This document shows positions 9,944 to 22,217 of a stretch of 64,000 nt of DNA, piece by piece. Origin of the DNA: Spiribacter curvatus (GTDB lineage Bacteria; Pseudomonadota; Gammaproteobacteria; Nitrococcales; Nitrococcaceae); assembly GCF_000485905.1 (NCBI RefSeq), contig NC_022664.1, forward strand, positions 1,550,001 through 1,614,000, written 5' to 3'. Positions within the stretch are counted from its first letter, which is position 1. Every line of letters starts with the position of its first letter. Position numbers and translations under genes: made by a program. Below the pieces are notes generated by a model. That model did not search any database and was not told the origin of the DNA. It saw only the letters and a program-made list of their open reading frames with translations.

Positions 9944-9966
9944 GGTTAATCCCCGGAATCGATACT
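9937..9966 (+). promoter_or_regulatory. Sigma70-type promoter of lpoA-yraN-diaA
   Basis: A perfect TTGACA at 9937-9942 and GATACT at 9961-9966 are spaced by 18 bases. The start point would be near 9973, leaving a leader of about 47 bases before the TTG at 10020. The -35 box lies inside the first codons of the divergent rsmI gene. Confidence 0.6.
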
Positions 9967-10019
9967 TTAAGACGATTTTTCAGTTTAACTGGCCGCAAAG
10001 ACCACCGCGAGGCCTGCCC

Positions 10020-11902
10020 TTGTCCACCCCTCGTCTTCCGATTCTGCTACTGATCATCGGACTGGTGATCAGTGGTTGCTCATCGCTTGAGACCCGCGAT
10101 GCCCAGCCACTTGAGACGGTGACTGCCCCCCGGATCGATGATGCCGAGGCGGCGCTTGCACTGGGGGATCCAAGCAGTGCCCTCACCCTGCTGCGGATGG
10201 CGGCCGACGATTTCTCTGAACCGACATCGACCGGGCTTCGCCTTGAGGCCGCCCGGCTGGCGCTCGCGCTCGACGACCGCTCCATGGCAAGGGCGATTCT
10301 CGACGCCAGCGATGGCGCCACATCTGTTGATCATCAGGCCGTGGCAACGCTGGTTCGCACCCGCCTCGATCCCACGCTGAGCGATGCGGCGGTCATCGAG
10401 CGATTGGAGAGCCTACCGGCGTCCCTGTCGCGGCGGATGGAGCCCTATCGACTGCAGTCACTGATCCGTGCCCGTGCGGCGCGCGGCGATCTGAACGGCG
10501 CCATCAGTGACTGGCAGTCGCTCCAGCGTCAGGCACTGATGCCCGAACAGCGCCGCATCACCGAAGCCCGCCTGTGGCAGGCATTGCGCAGTGCGCCGAT
10601 GGCTGATCTCGATGCCGCTGTCGAGGCGGCCCCTGACGCAACGACTGAAGACTGGCTGCGACTCGTCATCGGCGTGCGCGAGCGGGCACTCGACGCCGCC
10701 GCCACCCGTTCATTCATCAACGACTGGGCGGGTGGGCCGTCAGAGCCGCCCATCAGCGGGGCGACGCTCAATCGCATCATGGCCATGCAGCGAGCGGATC
10801 TCTCACCGCCCCGCCGCGTTGCTGCCCTGCTGCCGCTGAGCGGTGATCTGGCGAGCGCCGGCCGGGCGGTCCGTGATGGCCTGCTCGCCGCCTATCACGC
10901 CGATGATACCGATCGCCCCAGCCTCATGTTTATTGATGTCGGATCCGCCGGGCGGGGCGTGACCGACGCGTACCGCACGGCGATCGCTCGCGGGGCGGGC
11001 AGAGTCATCGGCCCATTGCGCAAGTCGGCCGTGCGCGATCTCATTGCCTCCAGCGATCTCCCTGTCCCGATGATCGCGCTGAACCGCATCGACAGTGATC
11101 GTATGGGCCCCGATGTCCAGCAGTTCGGACTCGCGCCCGAAAACGATGCAGTCGCGACCGCGGCGCTGGTGCGCGAGCTCGGTCACGAACGCCTGCTCGT
11201 CATTGGTCGTGATGATGACTGGGGACAGCGTGTGGCGGAGGCGTTCGAAACCGCACTGACGGCGGCCGATGGCGATATTGCGGGACGCCAGACCTATCCG
11301 ACGGATCAGGAGGACCTCAGCTACCCGATCAAGGCGCTGCTGCTGATCGATGCCAGTGAAGACCGGCGCGAGCGCCTCGAATCCATCACTGGCGCGCGTT
11401 ATGGCTTCGAGGCGCGCCGTCGTCAGGACACCGACGGGATCTTTATTGCCGCCTTCGAGCGTGATGCCCGCCTCGTCGTGCCGCAACTGCGCTTCCATCG
11501 CGGGATTGACCTGCCGGTCTTCGGTATCAGTGACAGCTTCCCCGAGCAGCCCGAACCCGGCGCCAACCGTGACCTCAGCGGTCTGATCTTCGCACGCATG
11601 CCGTGGCTGCTGAATGAGTCGACCGCGACGGTCGCAGCGGACGCCCGGGCGCAGCTGGACGCCCTGCCTTCCAGCGCGCCGACAACACGCCTGGAAGGGC
11701 TGGGCGTGGACGCCTACCGGCTGCTCTCTGGCATTGACCCACTCAGTCGGGATCCTGCGCTGACAATGCCGGGAGTGACCGGGCGGATCTCGGTCAACAC
11801 CGAGGGACAGATCGAGCGGGCCCTTCACCCCGTGCGGGTGGGGACCGGCGGCCTGGAGCGGCTCACGCCGGGCAATGACGGGGCCGGCGACGCCTTCGTG
11901 CC

Positions 11903-11906
<4 letters not shown>
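10020..11906 (+). CDS. lpoA: Penicillin-binding protein activator LpoA (TTG start)
   Basis: Outer-membrane lipoprotein that activates the bifunctional synthase PBP1a from outside the wall. The product has an N-terminal helical (TPR-like) half and a C-terminal periplasmic-binding fold beginning near VAALLPLSGDLASAGRAV. The frame is open to 9930, but that would start upstream of the promoter. A TTG at 10020 with GAGG nine bases ahead gives a compact lipoprotein signal, MSTPRLPILLLIIGLVISGC, with Cys20 as the lipid attachment site. The result is 628 residues. It sits divergent from rsmI and overlaps yraN, as in E. coli (yraL/yraM-yraN). Confidence 0.9.
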
Positions 11907-12878
<972 letters not shown>

Positions 12879-12900
12879 TACGACACCACCGCGTCCGTCG

Positions 12901-13311
12901 TTATTTGATGACCCGCAGCCCGGGCTGCCCCTTGCCACCGTCCGTCGGACCATCGGATGGTGTATCGTCACCACCGCCGGACGGCGGTGGGTCGTTATCA
13001 TGATCCTCGGGTGTGAAGAGCATGCCCCGCCCGTTCTCGCGGGCGTAAATCGCCAGCACCTCGGCGACCGGCACGCTGACCTGTCGCGGCCGTCCCCCGA
13101 ACCGGGCACTGAAACCCAGCCAGTCGTTGCCCAGATCCAGCCCGCGGACGGCAGCCGGGGCGACATTCAGGACCAGCTGGCCGGCGTCGGCATACTCAAC
13201 GGGCGCATCCACTCCTTCGCCCTCGGCATTGACGAGAAGATGCGGCGTGAGACCGTTGTCAACGATCCATTCGTAGAGTCCTCGGATGAGATATGGCCGG
13301 CTTGGCGTCAT
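12901..13311 (-). CDS. sspB: ClpXP protease specificity-enhancing factor SspB
   Basis: Adaptor that binds ssrA-tagged proteins and delivers them to ClpXP. The 136-residue product starts MTPSRPYLIRGLYEWIVDNG, typical of the substrate-binding fold, followed by LVNAEGEGV and NDWLGFSARFGG. A low-complexity Gly/Asp/Pro linker precedes the C-terminal GLRVIK, which fits the short ClpX-docking tail known in E. coli SspB. It overlaps sspA by four bases, so the two are likely co-translated. Confidence 0.94.
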   Translation of the reverse strand: MTPSRPYLIRGLYEWIVDNGLTPHLLVNAEGEGVDAPVEYADAGQLVLNVAPAAVRGLDLGNDWLGFSARFGGRPRQVSVPVAEVLAIYARENGRGMLFTPEDHDNDPPPSGGGDDTPSDGPTDGGKGQPGLRVIK

Positions 13312-13967
13312 GATGCGCTGCGCATCCCCTGTTCCGTGTGAGTGAGGCTGGCAATGAAGGCGTCGCGTCCGAACAGCCGCTGAGCGTAGGCGGTGACCGC
13401 CCCGGCCTCCGGCGGGAGCTCGACACCGTAGTATTCGAGCCGCCAGAGAATGGGCGCCAGCACACAGTCCATCATTGTAATATCGTCGCTGAGGAAATAC
13501 CGCATCCCGGTATCAAAGACATCAGCACCGGCCGCGAGGCTCTGCGCCAGCTGCCGGCGGATCGCCGGTCGACCGCGACGGTCGAGGCGCTCGAGCTGGT
13601 GCAGAGGCATGTACCAGTCACGCTCTATCCGCGAGATCACAAGCTTGGACTTCGCCCGTGAGATGGGATCAATCGGCATGAGCGGCGGGTGCGGGAATCG
13701 TTCGTCGAGATATTCGCAGATCACCCGCGGATCGTAGAGCGCGAGATCCCTGTCGACCAGTGTCGGAGTCTCCGCATAGGGATTGAGCTGCGGCAGGTCC
13801 TCAGGCTGCTGCCCCTCCGGATCGACCTCGACAACCTCGACATCAATGCCCTTTTCCGCGAGCACCATGCGAACCCGGTGGCTGTCCACAGAGAGCGGAT
13901 CGCTGTAGAGGCCGATGGACGGACGCTGGCTGAGCGGGGCCGTCGACGGGGTGCGCTGGCTCCTCAG
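13308..13967 (-). CDS. sspA: Stringent starvation protein A, RNA polymerase-associated (probable CTG start)
   Basis: Glutathione-transferase-fold protein that binds RNA polymerase and acts in stationary phase and acid tolerance. Clear family segments are VRMVLAEKG, LNPYAETPTLVDRDL and CEYLDERFPHPPLMP. The first ATG/GTG/TTG in frame is the GTG at 13889, but homology (IGLYSDPLSVDSHRV) extends above it. The open frame upstream has only a CTG at 13967 that is well placed: GGAGG lies eight bases before it, inside the petC tail, and CTGA overlaps the petC stop. This start gives 219 residues, near the usual 205-215. The start is inference. Confidence 0.85.
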   Translation of the reverse strand: MRSQRTPSTAPLSQRPSIGLYSDPLSVDSHRVRMVLAEKGIDVEVVEVDPEGQQPEDLPQLNPYAETPTLVDRDLALYDPRVICEYLDERFPHPPLMPIDPISRAKSKLVISRIERDWYMPLHQLERLDRRGRPAIRRQLAQSLAAGADVFDTGMRYFLSDDITMMDCVLAPILWRLEYYGVELPPEAGAVTAYAQRLFGRDAFIASLTHTEQGMRSAS

Positions 13968-14695
13968 TGGATATCCCTCCAGTATTCACGCTTGAGCAGA
14001 TAGGCGAGCGTGGTGAAGATCACCAGAAACCCGATCACCCAGATGCCCATTTCCTGACGCTTCGCACGCACCGGTTCCGCCATGAAAGCCATGAAGTTGG
14101 TGATATCACGGGTGACGCGGTGGTACTCGGCCTCGCTGAGCGTCCCCGCCTGTGCCGCGGGAATGACGAGCTCCGAGATCTGCTGCTCTCCATTATGCGC
14201 TTCATAACGCGCCTCGGGCACACCCTGCATCCGCCATAGGACATGCGGCATAGAGGAGTTGGCAAGCACCGTGTTGTTCCAGCCGCCACTCGCGTCCGGA
14301 TCCTCGTAGAAGCTGTTGAGATAGGTATAGACCCAGTCAGCGCCGCGCGCACGAGCGGTCAACGACAGATCGGGTGGCGCCGCGCCGAACCAGTCGGCGG
14401 CATCGGCACTGCGCATGGCCGCATTGATGGTATCGCCGGGCGTGTAGCTGCCATAGATGAGGTTGGACTCGACCATCTCCATGGAGACACCGAGCGCCTC
14501 CGGCAGTGCGTTCCAGCGAACGTACTTCGCTGAGTGACAACCCATGCAGTTATTCGCGAACAGCTTCGCACCGCGCTGCAGTGAGGACTGATCGGATACG
14601 TCAACGCGCGCATCCATCAGATCGCCACCGCCGCCCGCCGCCCAGGCGGAGGAGGAGGCGAACACCATCAGCATAATCGCCAGCAGTCGTCTCAT
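13964..14695 (-). CDS. petC: Cytochrome c1 of the bc1 complex
   Basis: Membrane-anchored haem protein that passes electrons from the Rieske centre to soluble cytochrome c. The 243-residue product has a signal peptide (about 1-19), the haem c motif C50-M-G-C53-H54, the AAPPDLSL segment near the axial Met region, and one C-terminal helix (IWVIGFLVIFTTLAYLL) ending in YWRDIH. It overlaps the petB stop by one base. Its 3' end carries the likely ribosome site of sspA. Confidence 0.95.
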   Translation of the reverse strand: MRRLLAIMLMVFASSSAWAAGGGGDLMDARVDVSDQSSLQRGAKLFANNCMGCHSAKYVRWNALPEALGVSMEMVESNLIYGSYTPGDTINAAMRSADAADWFGAAPPDLSLTARARGADWVYTYLNSFYEDPDASGGWNNTVLANSSMPHVLWRMQGVPEARYEAHNGEQQISELVIPAAQAGTLSEAEYHRVTRDITNFMAFMAEPVRAKRQEMGIWVIGFLVIFTTLAYLLKREYWRDIH

Positions 14696-15948
14696 CAGTC
14701 CGTCACCCGATCCGGTACCGGCTTGGTACGCTCAAACCCGAACGCCGTGTAGCAGAACAGGAAAATGAAGAAGCCGAAGTAGACGGCACTCCAGATCTGC
14801 GCCCACGTCGTCACGTTCAATCCAAAGTAGAGATCAGAGGGCGCCTGCAGCCCCAGATAGCTCAGGCAGAGGAAAGCGACGGCGAACAGCCCCAACGCCA
14901 CCTTGTGCCCCAGACCGCGATAGCGCACCGAGCGGACCCGACCCCGATCGATCCATGGCAGCAGGAACAGCAGGAAGATCGCCGAGCCCATCGCCACGAC
15001 ACCGCCCAGCTTGTCGGGAATCGCCCGCAGGATCGAGTAGAACGCGGTGAAGTACCAGACAGGCGCGATATGGGCGGGTGTCTGCATTGGATCAGCGGGC
15101 TGGAAGTTCGGTGGCTCGAGGAACAGTCCACCCATCTCTGGCGCAAAGAACACGACAGCGGAGAAGAAGATCAGAAAGACCCCCAGCCCGAATGTATCCT
15201 TGACCGTGTAATAGGGATGGAAGGGAATGCCGTCCTTCGGCTTGCCGCTGTCATCCTTGTTCTTCTTGATATCAACGCCGTCGGGGTTGTTGGACCCGAC
15301 CTCGTGCAGCGCAAGGATATGGAAGACGACGAGCCCCACGAGCGCCAGCGGCAGGGCCACCACATGCAGCGCGAAGAACCGGTTCAGCGTCACACCGGAG
15401 ATGTTGAAGTCGCCGCGGATCCACAGTGCCAGCTGTTCCCCGATCCCCGGGATGGCCCCGAACAGTGAGATGATGACCTGCGCGCCCCAGTACGACATCT
15501 GGCCCCAGGGCAGCAGATAGCCCATGAACGCCTCAGCCATCAACGCCACGTAGATCACCATGCCGAACACCCAGATCAGCTCCCGCGGCTTCTGGTAGGA
15601 GCCATAAAGCAGCGCCCGGAACATGTGCAGGTAGACGACAATGAAAAATGCCGACGCGCCCGTGGAGTGCATGTAGCGGATCAGCCAGCCCCACTCCACA
15701 TCACGCATGATGTATTCGACCGACGAAAACGCCCCCTCCGCCGAGGGGTTGTAGTTCATCGTCAGCCAGATCCCGGTCAGCAGCTGGTTGACCAGCACGA
15801 AGATCGCCAGCGCGCCAAAGTAGTACCAGATGTTGAAGTTCTTCGGCGCATAGTATTCGCCGACATGCTCATTCCACATGCGACTCAGCGGGAAGCGGGC
15901 ATCCACCCACCCCAGCATGCCGCCCTGGATCTTGCTCGTATCACTCAT
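14695..15948 (-). CDS. petB: Cytochrome b of the bc1 complex
   Basis: Quinol-oxidising membrane subunit. The 417-residue product has about eight membrane helices. Haem-ligand histidines lie in RYMHSTGASAFFIVVYLHMFR and FALHVVALPLALVGLVVFHILALHEVG. The quinol-site motif is present as APVWYFTAFYSILRAIPDKLGG, the bacterial counterpart of the PEWY loop region. It lies between petA and petC with one-base overlaps, the standard fbc operon order. Confidence 0.96.
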   Translation of the reverse strand: MSDTSKIQGGMLGWVDARFPLSRMWNEHVGEYYAPKNFNIWYYFGALAIFVLVNQLLTGIWLTMNYNPSAEGAFSSVEYIMRDVEWGWLIRYMHSTGASAFFIVVYLHMFRALLYGSYQKPRELIWVFGMVIYVALMAEAFMGYLLPWGQMSYWGAQVIISLFGAIPGIGEQLALWIRGDFNISGVTLNRFFALHVVALPLALVGLVVFHILALHEVGSNNPDGVDIKKNKDDSGKPKDGIPFHPYYTVKDTFGLGVFLIFFSAVVFFAPEMGGLFLEPPNFQPADPMQTPAHIAPVWYFTAFYSILRAIPDKLGGVVAMGSAIFLLFLLPWIDRGRVRSVRYRGLGHKVALGLFAVAFLCLSYLGLQAPSDLYFGLNVTTWAQIWSAVYFGFFIFLFCYTAFGFERTKPVPDRVTD

Positions 15949-16538
15949 CAGGCCGCCTCCGGATCCTCACCCACCACGATCGTGCCGTTATCAGCGATTC
16001 GATGGGGAGGTACTTGCAGGTTGGTCGGCGCCGGCACACCGGCGTACACGCGACCCGCGTTGTCGAACCGCGAGCCATGACAGGGACAGAAGAAACCACC
16101 CGGCCAGTCGGTATCTAGGGAACCGGGCTGGGGCATGTGTGACGGTATGCAGCCGAGATGGGTGCAGATCGGCACGACCACGAAGAACTCCGCGTCGAGC
16201 GAACGGTATTCGTTCTGGGCGTAGGCCGGCTGCTGTGAGGCCACCGCGGAGGCCGGATCGCTGAGCTTGTCGCTATTCGCAGCGAGCGCATCAATCGACG
16301 CTTCCGACCGCCGGATGACCCAGACCGGCTGGCCCCGCCAGGTCAGGTTGACCTTCTGGCCGGGCTGGAGCGTACTGGCGTCGACCTCCACCGGCGCGCC
16401 CGCCGCCCGGGTCCGTGCACTGGGATTCCAATAGGCGAGGAACGGAACGGCAACGTATGCCGCACCGACGCCGCCAACGACTCCCACCGCGCCGGTCAGA
16501 AAACGGCGCCGGCTGCTGTTCGCGTTGTCGTCTGACAT
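15948..16538 (-). CDS. petA: Rieske iron-sulfur subunit of the bc1 complex
   Basis: Periplasmic 2Fe-2S subunit with a Tat-type uncleaved anchor. The ATG at 16538 has AGAGGA five to six bases upstream and gives 196 residues starting MSDDNANSSRRRFLTG, a twin-arginine signal. A longer open frame to 16673 begins inside the promoter and is rejected. Cluster ligands are C125-T-H127-L-G-C130 and C151-P-C153-H154. The N-terminal helix follows the RRR motif. First gene of petA-petB-petC-sspA-sspB. Confidence 0.95.
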   Translation of the reverse strand: MSDDNANSSRRRFLTGAVGVVGGVGAAYVAVPFLAYWNPSARTRAAGAPVEVDASTLQPGQKVNLTWRGQPVWVIRRSEASIDALAANSDKLSDPASAVASQQPAYAQNEYRSLDAEFFVVVPICTHLGCIPSHMPQPGSLDTDWPGGFFCPCHGSRFDNAGRVYAGVPAPTNLQVPPHRIADNGTIVVGEDPEAA

Positions 16539-16644
16539 CTGGATCCTCTGGGTAATCCTGTCGTTGGGTACAGACGGAAAGATCGTGGGAGCGGCCACTG
16601 AAGGCCCACCTGTCACACGATCGAATACTGTCCGCAATGGCGGT

Positions 16645-16673
16645 AGAATCCCGCATCCGGCGTCCACCGTCAA
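16645..16673 (-). promoter_or_regulatory. Candidate promoter of the petABC operon
   Basis: On the minus strand TTGACG (16673-16668) is spaced by 17 bases from GATTCT (16650-16645). The start near 16638 would give a leader of about 100 bases before petA. The -35 is good and the -10 moderate. Confidence 0.45.
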
Positions 16674-16785
16674 GGTTCCACCCCACCCCGGAGCAGCGTG
16701 ACAAAAACGATCACGGCGTCATCAGACCGGTCGGTTGCGTGTATGATTGAGGTTTGTGCGCCGAGCGCTGGATCGAGTATCGAGG

Positions 16786-17946
16786 ATGGCCTTCAAACGC
16801 TTTACCCGCTTCATTGTCAGTTACATCCTGGTGGGTGTATTGGTCGCCATCACCGTTGTCTGGCTGGCGCCCGAGCTGTTGGACAACCGCGGGGCAACGG
16901 CACCCGGCAACAGCGAATCAGTCGCGCAGCCCGCGGACCGGCAGACCACTGAGCAACCATTCAGTTATGCGGATGCCGTTGAGGCCGCCGCGCCGTCGGT
17001 GGTCAATATCTACACGGCGACCCGCAACCCGGATCCACGTAACGTGTTTCTCGATTCCCCGGCACTGGACGAGCTCCTGGGGGGCATGACGCCGACAGAG
17101 GACGCGCGGCTCGATACCTCGCTGGGCTCGGGACTACTCATCGATGACCGCGGCCACCTGCTCACCAACCACCACGTCATCCGGGGTGCGGCGCGCATTC
17201 AGGTGATGCTCGCGGATGGCCGCAGCGCGCCGGCGGAAGTCATTGGCACCGACCCAGAATCCGACCTCGCGGTACTCCGGGTCGATGCTGATGACCTGCC
17301 GCATGTGGCGCTTGCCGACACGCGGCAGAACCGGGTCGGTGACGTGGTCTTTGCGATCGGCAACCCGTTCGGTGTCGGTCAGACCGTGACGCAGGGCATC
17401 ATCAGTGCCCTCGGCCGCAGCGAGCTTGGACTCACCACCTTCGAGAACTTTATCCAGACCGATGCCGCGATCAATCCGGGGAATTCCGGCGGAGCGCTCA
17501 TCAACGCGCGCGGTGAGGTGATCGGCATCAATACCGCCATATTCAGCGAGACCGGGAGCGCCACCGGGATCGGTTTCGCGATCCCCGCCGACCTCGCCCA
17601 GGCTGTGCTGACGGATATCGTCGAGAAAGGACGGGTCATCCGTGGCTGGATCGGCGCCCGGATCCTGCCCAACCCCGGCCGGAGCGGACTGCGCATTGCC
17701 GCTGTCCTGCCCGGCGGACCCGCCGACCAGGCCGGCCTCCAGACCGATGACATCATTGAGACGGCCGACGGCGAGTCGGTGCGCACCGTCCGTGAGCTGC
17801 TCAACTGGATTACCGAGCAATCGCCCGGTAGCGAGGTCGTACTCAGTGGCCGGCGCGACGGCGAATCGCGGCGTTGGCAGGTCGCCATCACAGAACGACC
17901 GACGGATCTGACCGGTGGCGCGCCGGAACGGCCACCGCAGCGTTAA
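16786..17946 (+). CDS. degS: DegS/AlgW-type membrane-anchored serine protease
   Basis: Periplasmic PDZ protease of the HtrA family; DegS/AlgW starts the sigma-E envelope-stress cascade by cutting the anti-sigma factor. The 386-residue product has one N-terminal anchor (about 9-28), a trypsin-like domain with H130, D160 and S234 (TNHHVI, ESDLAVL, PGNSGGAL), and a single PDZ domain from about 290. One PDZ plus an anchor favours DegS/AlgW over DegP. Upstream TTG (16747) and GTG (16756) codons are possible, but TATGAT at 16742-16747 looks like a -10 box, so the ATG at 16786 is preferred. It is convergent with hisD, three bases apart. Confidence 0.88.
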   Translation: MAFKRFTRFIVSYILVGVLVAITVVWLAPELLDNRGATAPGNSESVAQPADRQTTEQPFSYADAVEAAAPSVVNIYTATRNPDPRNVFLDSPALDELLGGMTPTEDARLDTSLGSGLLIDDRGHLLTNHHVIRGAARIQVMLADGRSAPAEVIGTDPESDLAVLRVDADDLPHVALADTRQNRVGDVVFAIGNPFGVGQTVTQGIISALGRSELGLTTFENFIQTDAAINPGNSGGALINARGEVIGINTAIFSETGSATGIGFAIPADLAQAVLTDIVEKGRVIRGWIGARILPNPGRSGLRIAAVLPGGPADQAGLQTDDIIETADGESVRTVRELLNWITEQSPGSEVVLSGRRDGESRRWQVAITERPTDLTGGAPERPPQR

Positions 17947-17949
17947 CCG

Positions 17950-19251
17950 TCAGTCGTCGAAGCGGAACTCGGCGGAGCGCGCATGGGCGGTGAGCCCCTC
18001 ACAACGGGCGAGCCGGGCCGCGATCGGTCCCAGCACGCCAGCGCCCTCGGCAGTGCACTGGACGATGCTTGTGGTCTTGCAGAAGTCGTAGACGCCCAGC
18101 GGCGAGGCGAACCGCGCCGTCCGTGAGGTGGGCAGCACGTGACTGGGGCCTGCGCAGTAGTCACCGAACGCCTCGGGCGTATAGCGACCGAGGAAAATAG
18201 CGCCTGCATGATGGATGGCGGCGGCCAGCCGCTCCGGCTCCACCACCGATAGTTCCAGGTGCTCCGGTGCGATCCGATTGGCGACATCAGCCGCCTCGGC
18301 CAGATCCCGGACGCAGATCAGCGCGCCCCGCCGCGCGAGCGACGCGCGGATGATCTCGGAGCGCTCCATTTCCGGAAGCAACCGCTCCATGGCCGCCTGC
18401 ACGTCATCGAGATAGCGCGCCTCCGGGCAGATCAGCAGGGCCCGGGCATCCTCGTCGTGCTCCGCCTGGGAGAAAAGGTCCATCGCGATCCATTCCGGGT
18501 CGGTCTGGCCATCACAGACAATGAGGATTTCCGACGGACCGGCCACCATATCGATGCCCACATGGCCAAACACCCGGCGTTTGGCCTCAGCGACATAGGC
18601 GTTACCCGGACCGACGATCTTATCCACGGCGGGAACCGTCTCGGTGCCGTAGGCGAGCGCCGCAACCGCCTGCGCGCCCCCCAGCAGGAACAGCCGGTCA
18701 ACACCGGCGACCGCCGCGGCGGCAAGCACCATCGGCGCGATGTGACCGTCCGGCGCAGGCGCCACCATCACGATCTCGTCGACGCCGGCTACATGCGCCG
18801 GAATGGCATTCATGAGCACGGACGACGGGTAGGCGGCCTTCCCCCCGGGGACATAAATACCCACCCGTTCGAGCGGACGGATCTGCTGGCCCAGTCGACT
18901 GCCGTCCGGCTCGGTTTTCTCCCAATCGCTCTGACGCTGGTGGAGGTGATAGTGACGGATCCGCGACGCGGCCGTTTCCAGCGCGTCGCGATCCGCCGCA
19001 TCGAGCCCCTCGAGCGCGGCCTGACAGCCGGCGGCGTCGACCTCGAGCTCGCTGACAGCGTCCACCGCCAGCCCGTCCAGCTTTTCGCTGTAATGGCGCA
19101 GTGCTTCATCACCCTGCCCACGAACGGCGGCGAGGATGTCGGCCACTGCCGACTCGACCCCGTGGGTGGCGCCATCGTCCCAGTCGGTCAGTGACTGGAG
19201 CTGCTGGTCGAAATCGGGCTGTGTCGTACTGAGGCGTTGTATATCCAACAT
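17950..19251 (-). CDS. hisD: Histidinol dehydrogenase
   Basis: Zinc enzyme performing the last two oxidations of histidine synthesis. The product is 433 residues with typical segments [51 protein letters not shown] and [14 protein letters not shown]. The ATG at 19251 has AGGTGA five bases upstream; a GTG at 19260 that overlaps the hisG stop is an alternative. It lies downstream of murA-hisG, an arrangement known in Pseudomonas. The neighbouring hisC found there is absent. Confidence 0.96.
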   Translation of the reverse strand: MLDIQRLSTTQPDFDQQLQSLTDWDDGATHGVESAVADILAAVRGQGDEALRHYSEKLDGLAVDAVSELEVDAAGCQAALEGLDAADRDALETAASRIRHYHLHQRQSDWEKTEPDGSRLGQQIRPLERVGIYVPGGKAAYPSSVLMNAIPAHVAGVDEIVMVAPAPDGHIAPMVLAAAAVAGVDRLFLLGGAQAVAALAYGTETVPAVDKIVGPGNAYVAEAKRRVFGHVGIDMVAGPSEILIVCDGQTDPEWIAMDLFSQAEHDEDARALLICPEARYLDDVQAAMERLLPEMERSEIIRASLARRGALICVRDLAEAADVANRIAPEHLELSVVEPERLAAAIHHAGAIFLGRYTPEAFGDYCAGPSHVLPTSRTARFASPLGVYDFCKTTSIVQCTAEGAGVLGPIAARLARCEGLTAHARSAEFRFDD

Positions 19252-19256
19252 GCCAT

Positions 19257-21420
<2,164 letters not shown>

Positions 21421-21424
<4 letters not shown>

Positions 21425-21738
21425 TGCCCTGCGTTCTCCGCGTCTGTCGCCTCAAGATCCAATAGTGTAGCAACCGAACTGATGCGCGCGAGTGCCCTGA
21501 GCGATTCGGGGACGGCCGTGAGTTCGAGCGTTCCCTGGTGATCGTCAAGACGACGCTGCCATTCGAGAAGGAGCGCCAGCCCCGCGCTGTCGATGCCACG
21601 GACGCCGGCCAGACTGACGCGGTGGACATCACCACTGACCGGGAGCCGCTCGAGTAGCGCGCCCACCTCTGCCGCGGTCAGGTCACCCTCCACCCGCAGA
21701 CCGTCCGGCGCCGTCCCAACCAGCTGCACCGCTGTCAC
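21421..21738 (-). CDS. mlaB: STAS-domain protein MlaB
   Basis: Cytoplasmic STAS subunit of the MlaFEDB phospholipid transporter, which binds the MlaF ATPase. The 105-residue product shows a STAS core: LRVEGDLTAAEVGALLERL, VRGIDSAGLALLLEWQRR and LTAVPESLRALARIS. It overlaps the end of mlaD by four bases and ibaG by four. In E. coli an mlaC gene lies between mlaD and mlaB; here there is none. Confidence 0.88.
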
Positions 21739-22203
21739 TCGTCGCTCCCGCTGGACTGCTCGTAGAGGAATTGGCCGACGATATCCTCGAGCACCAGCGC
21801 CGACTGTGTCAGCGTGATGTCATCACCGTCACTCAGTGAATCCGGCATGCCGCCCGGCTGCAGCGAGACGTATTGCTCACCGAGCAGACCGGAGGTGCGT
21901 ATCCGCGCCGCCGTGTCACTGGGCAGATTGTCGAACGACGACTGAATGGTCAGCTCCACGCGTGCCTCAAAACGATCCGGGTCGAGCGCGATGTCACTGA
22001 CCCGCCCTACCTGCACGCCGCTGAGGCTGCCGGGGCCGCTCGCGCAGGCCCCCGACGTTCTGGAAATAGGCATCGACCGTGTAGCCCTCCGTGCGCTGGA
22101 ACGCGGTGATGTTACTCACCTGCATCGCCAGCACGAACAGGGCCGCGAGGCCGGCGGCCACGAAGACACCAACGGCAATCTCCATGTTGCGGGAATTATC
22201 CAC
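21735..22203 (-). pseudogene. mlaD: MlaD, MCE-domain subunit, with a frameshift
   Basis: MlaD is the single-pass MCE protein whose periplasmic hexamer moves phospholipids in the MlaFEDB transporter. The N-terminal part reads MDNSRNMEIAVGVFVAAG (anchor), NITAF and YFQNVGGLRER from 22203. The MCE part resumes one frame over as GSLSGVQVGRVSDIALDPD and runs to 21735. Both halves are well conserved. The join lies in a G/C-rich run at about 22030-22045; one missing base there would restore a continuous protein of about 155 residues. This may be a true mutation, a sequencing error or, less likely, recoding. No stop codon or other damage is seen elsewhere. Confidence 0.85.
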
Positions 22204-22217
22204 CTGACAAACCTCCG

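Noticed and set aside
9930-10019. Start of lpoA at 9930
   Set aside because: It precedes the TTGACA/GATACT promoter and would bury the lipoprotein signal behind 30 non-signal residues.
16539-16673. N-terminal extension of the Rieske protein
   Set aside because: The extended frame begins inside a probable promoter and hides the twin-arginine signal; the ATG at 16538 has a ribosome site.
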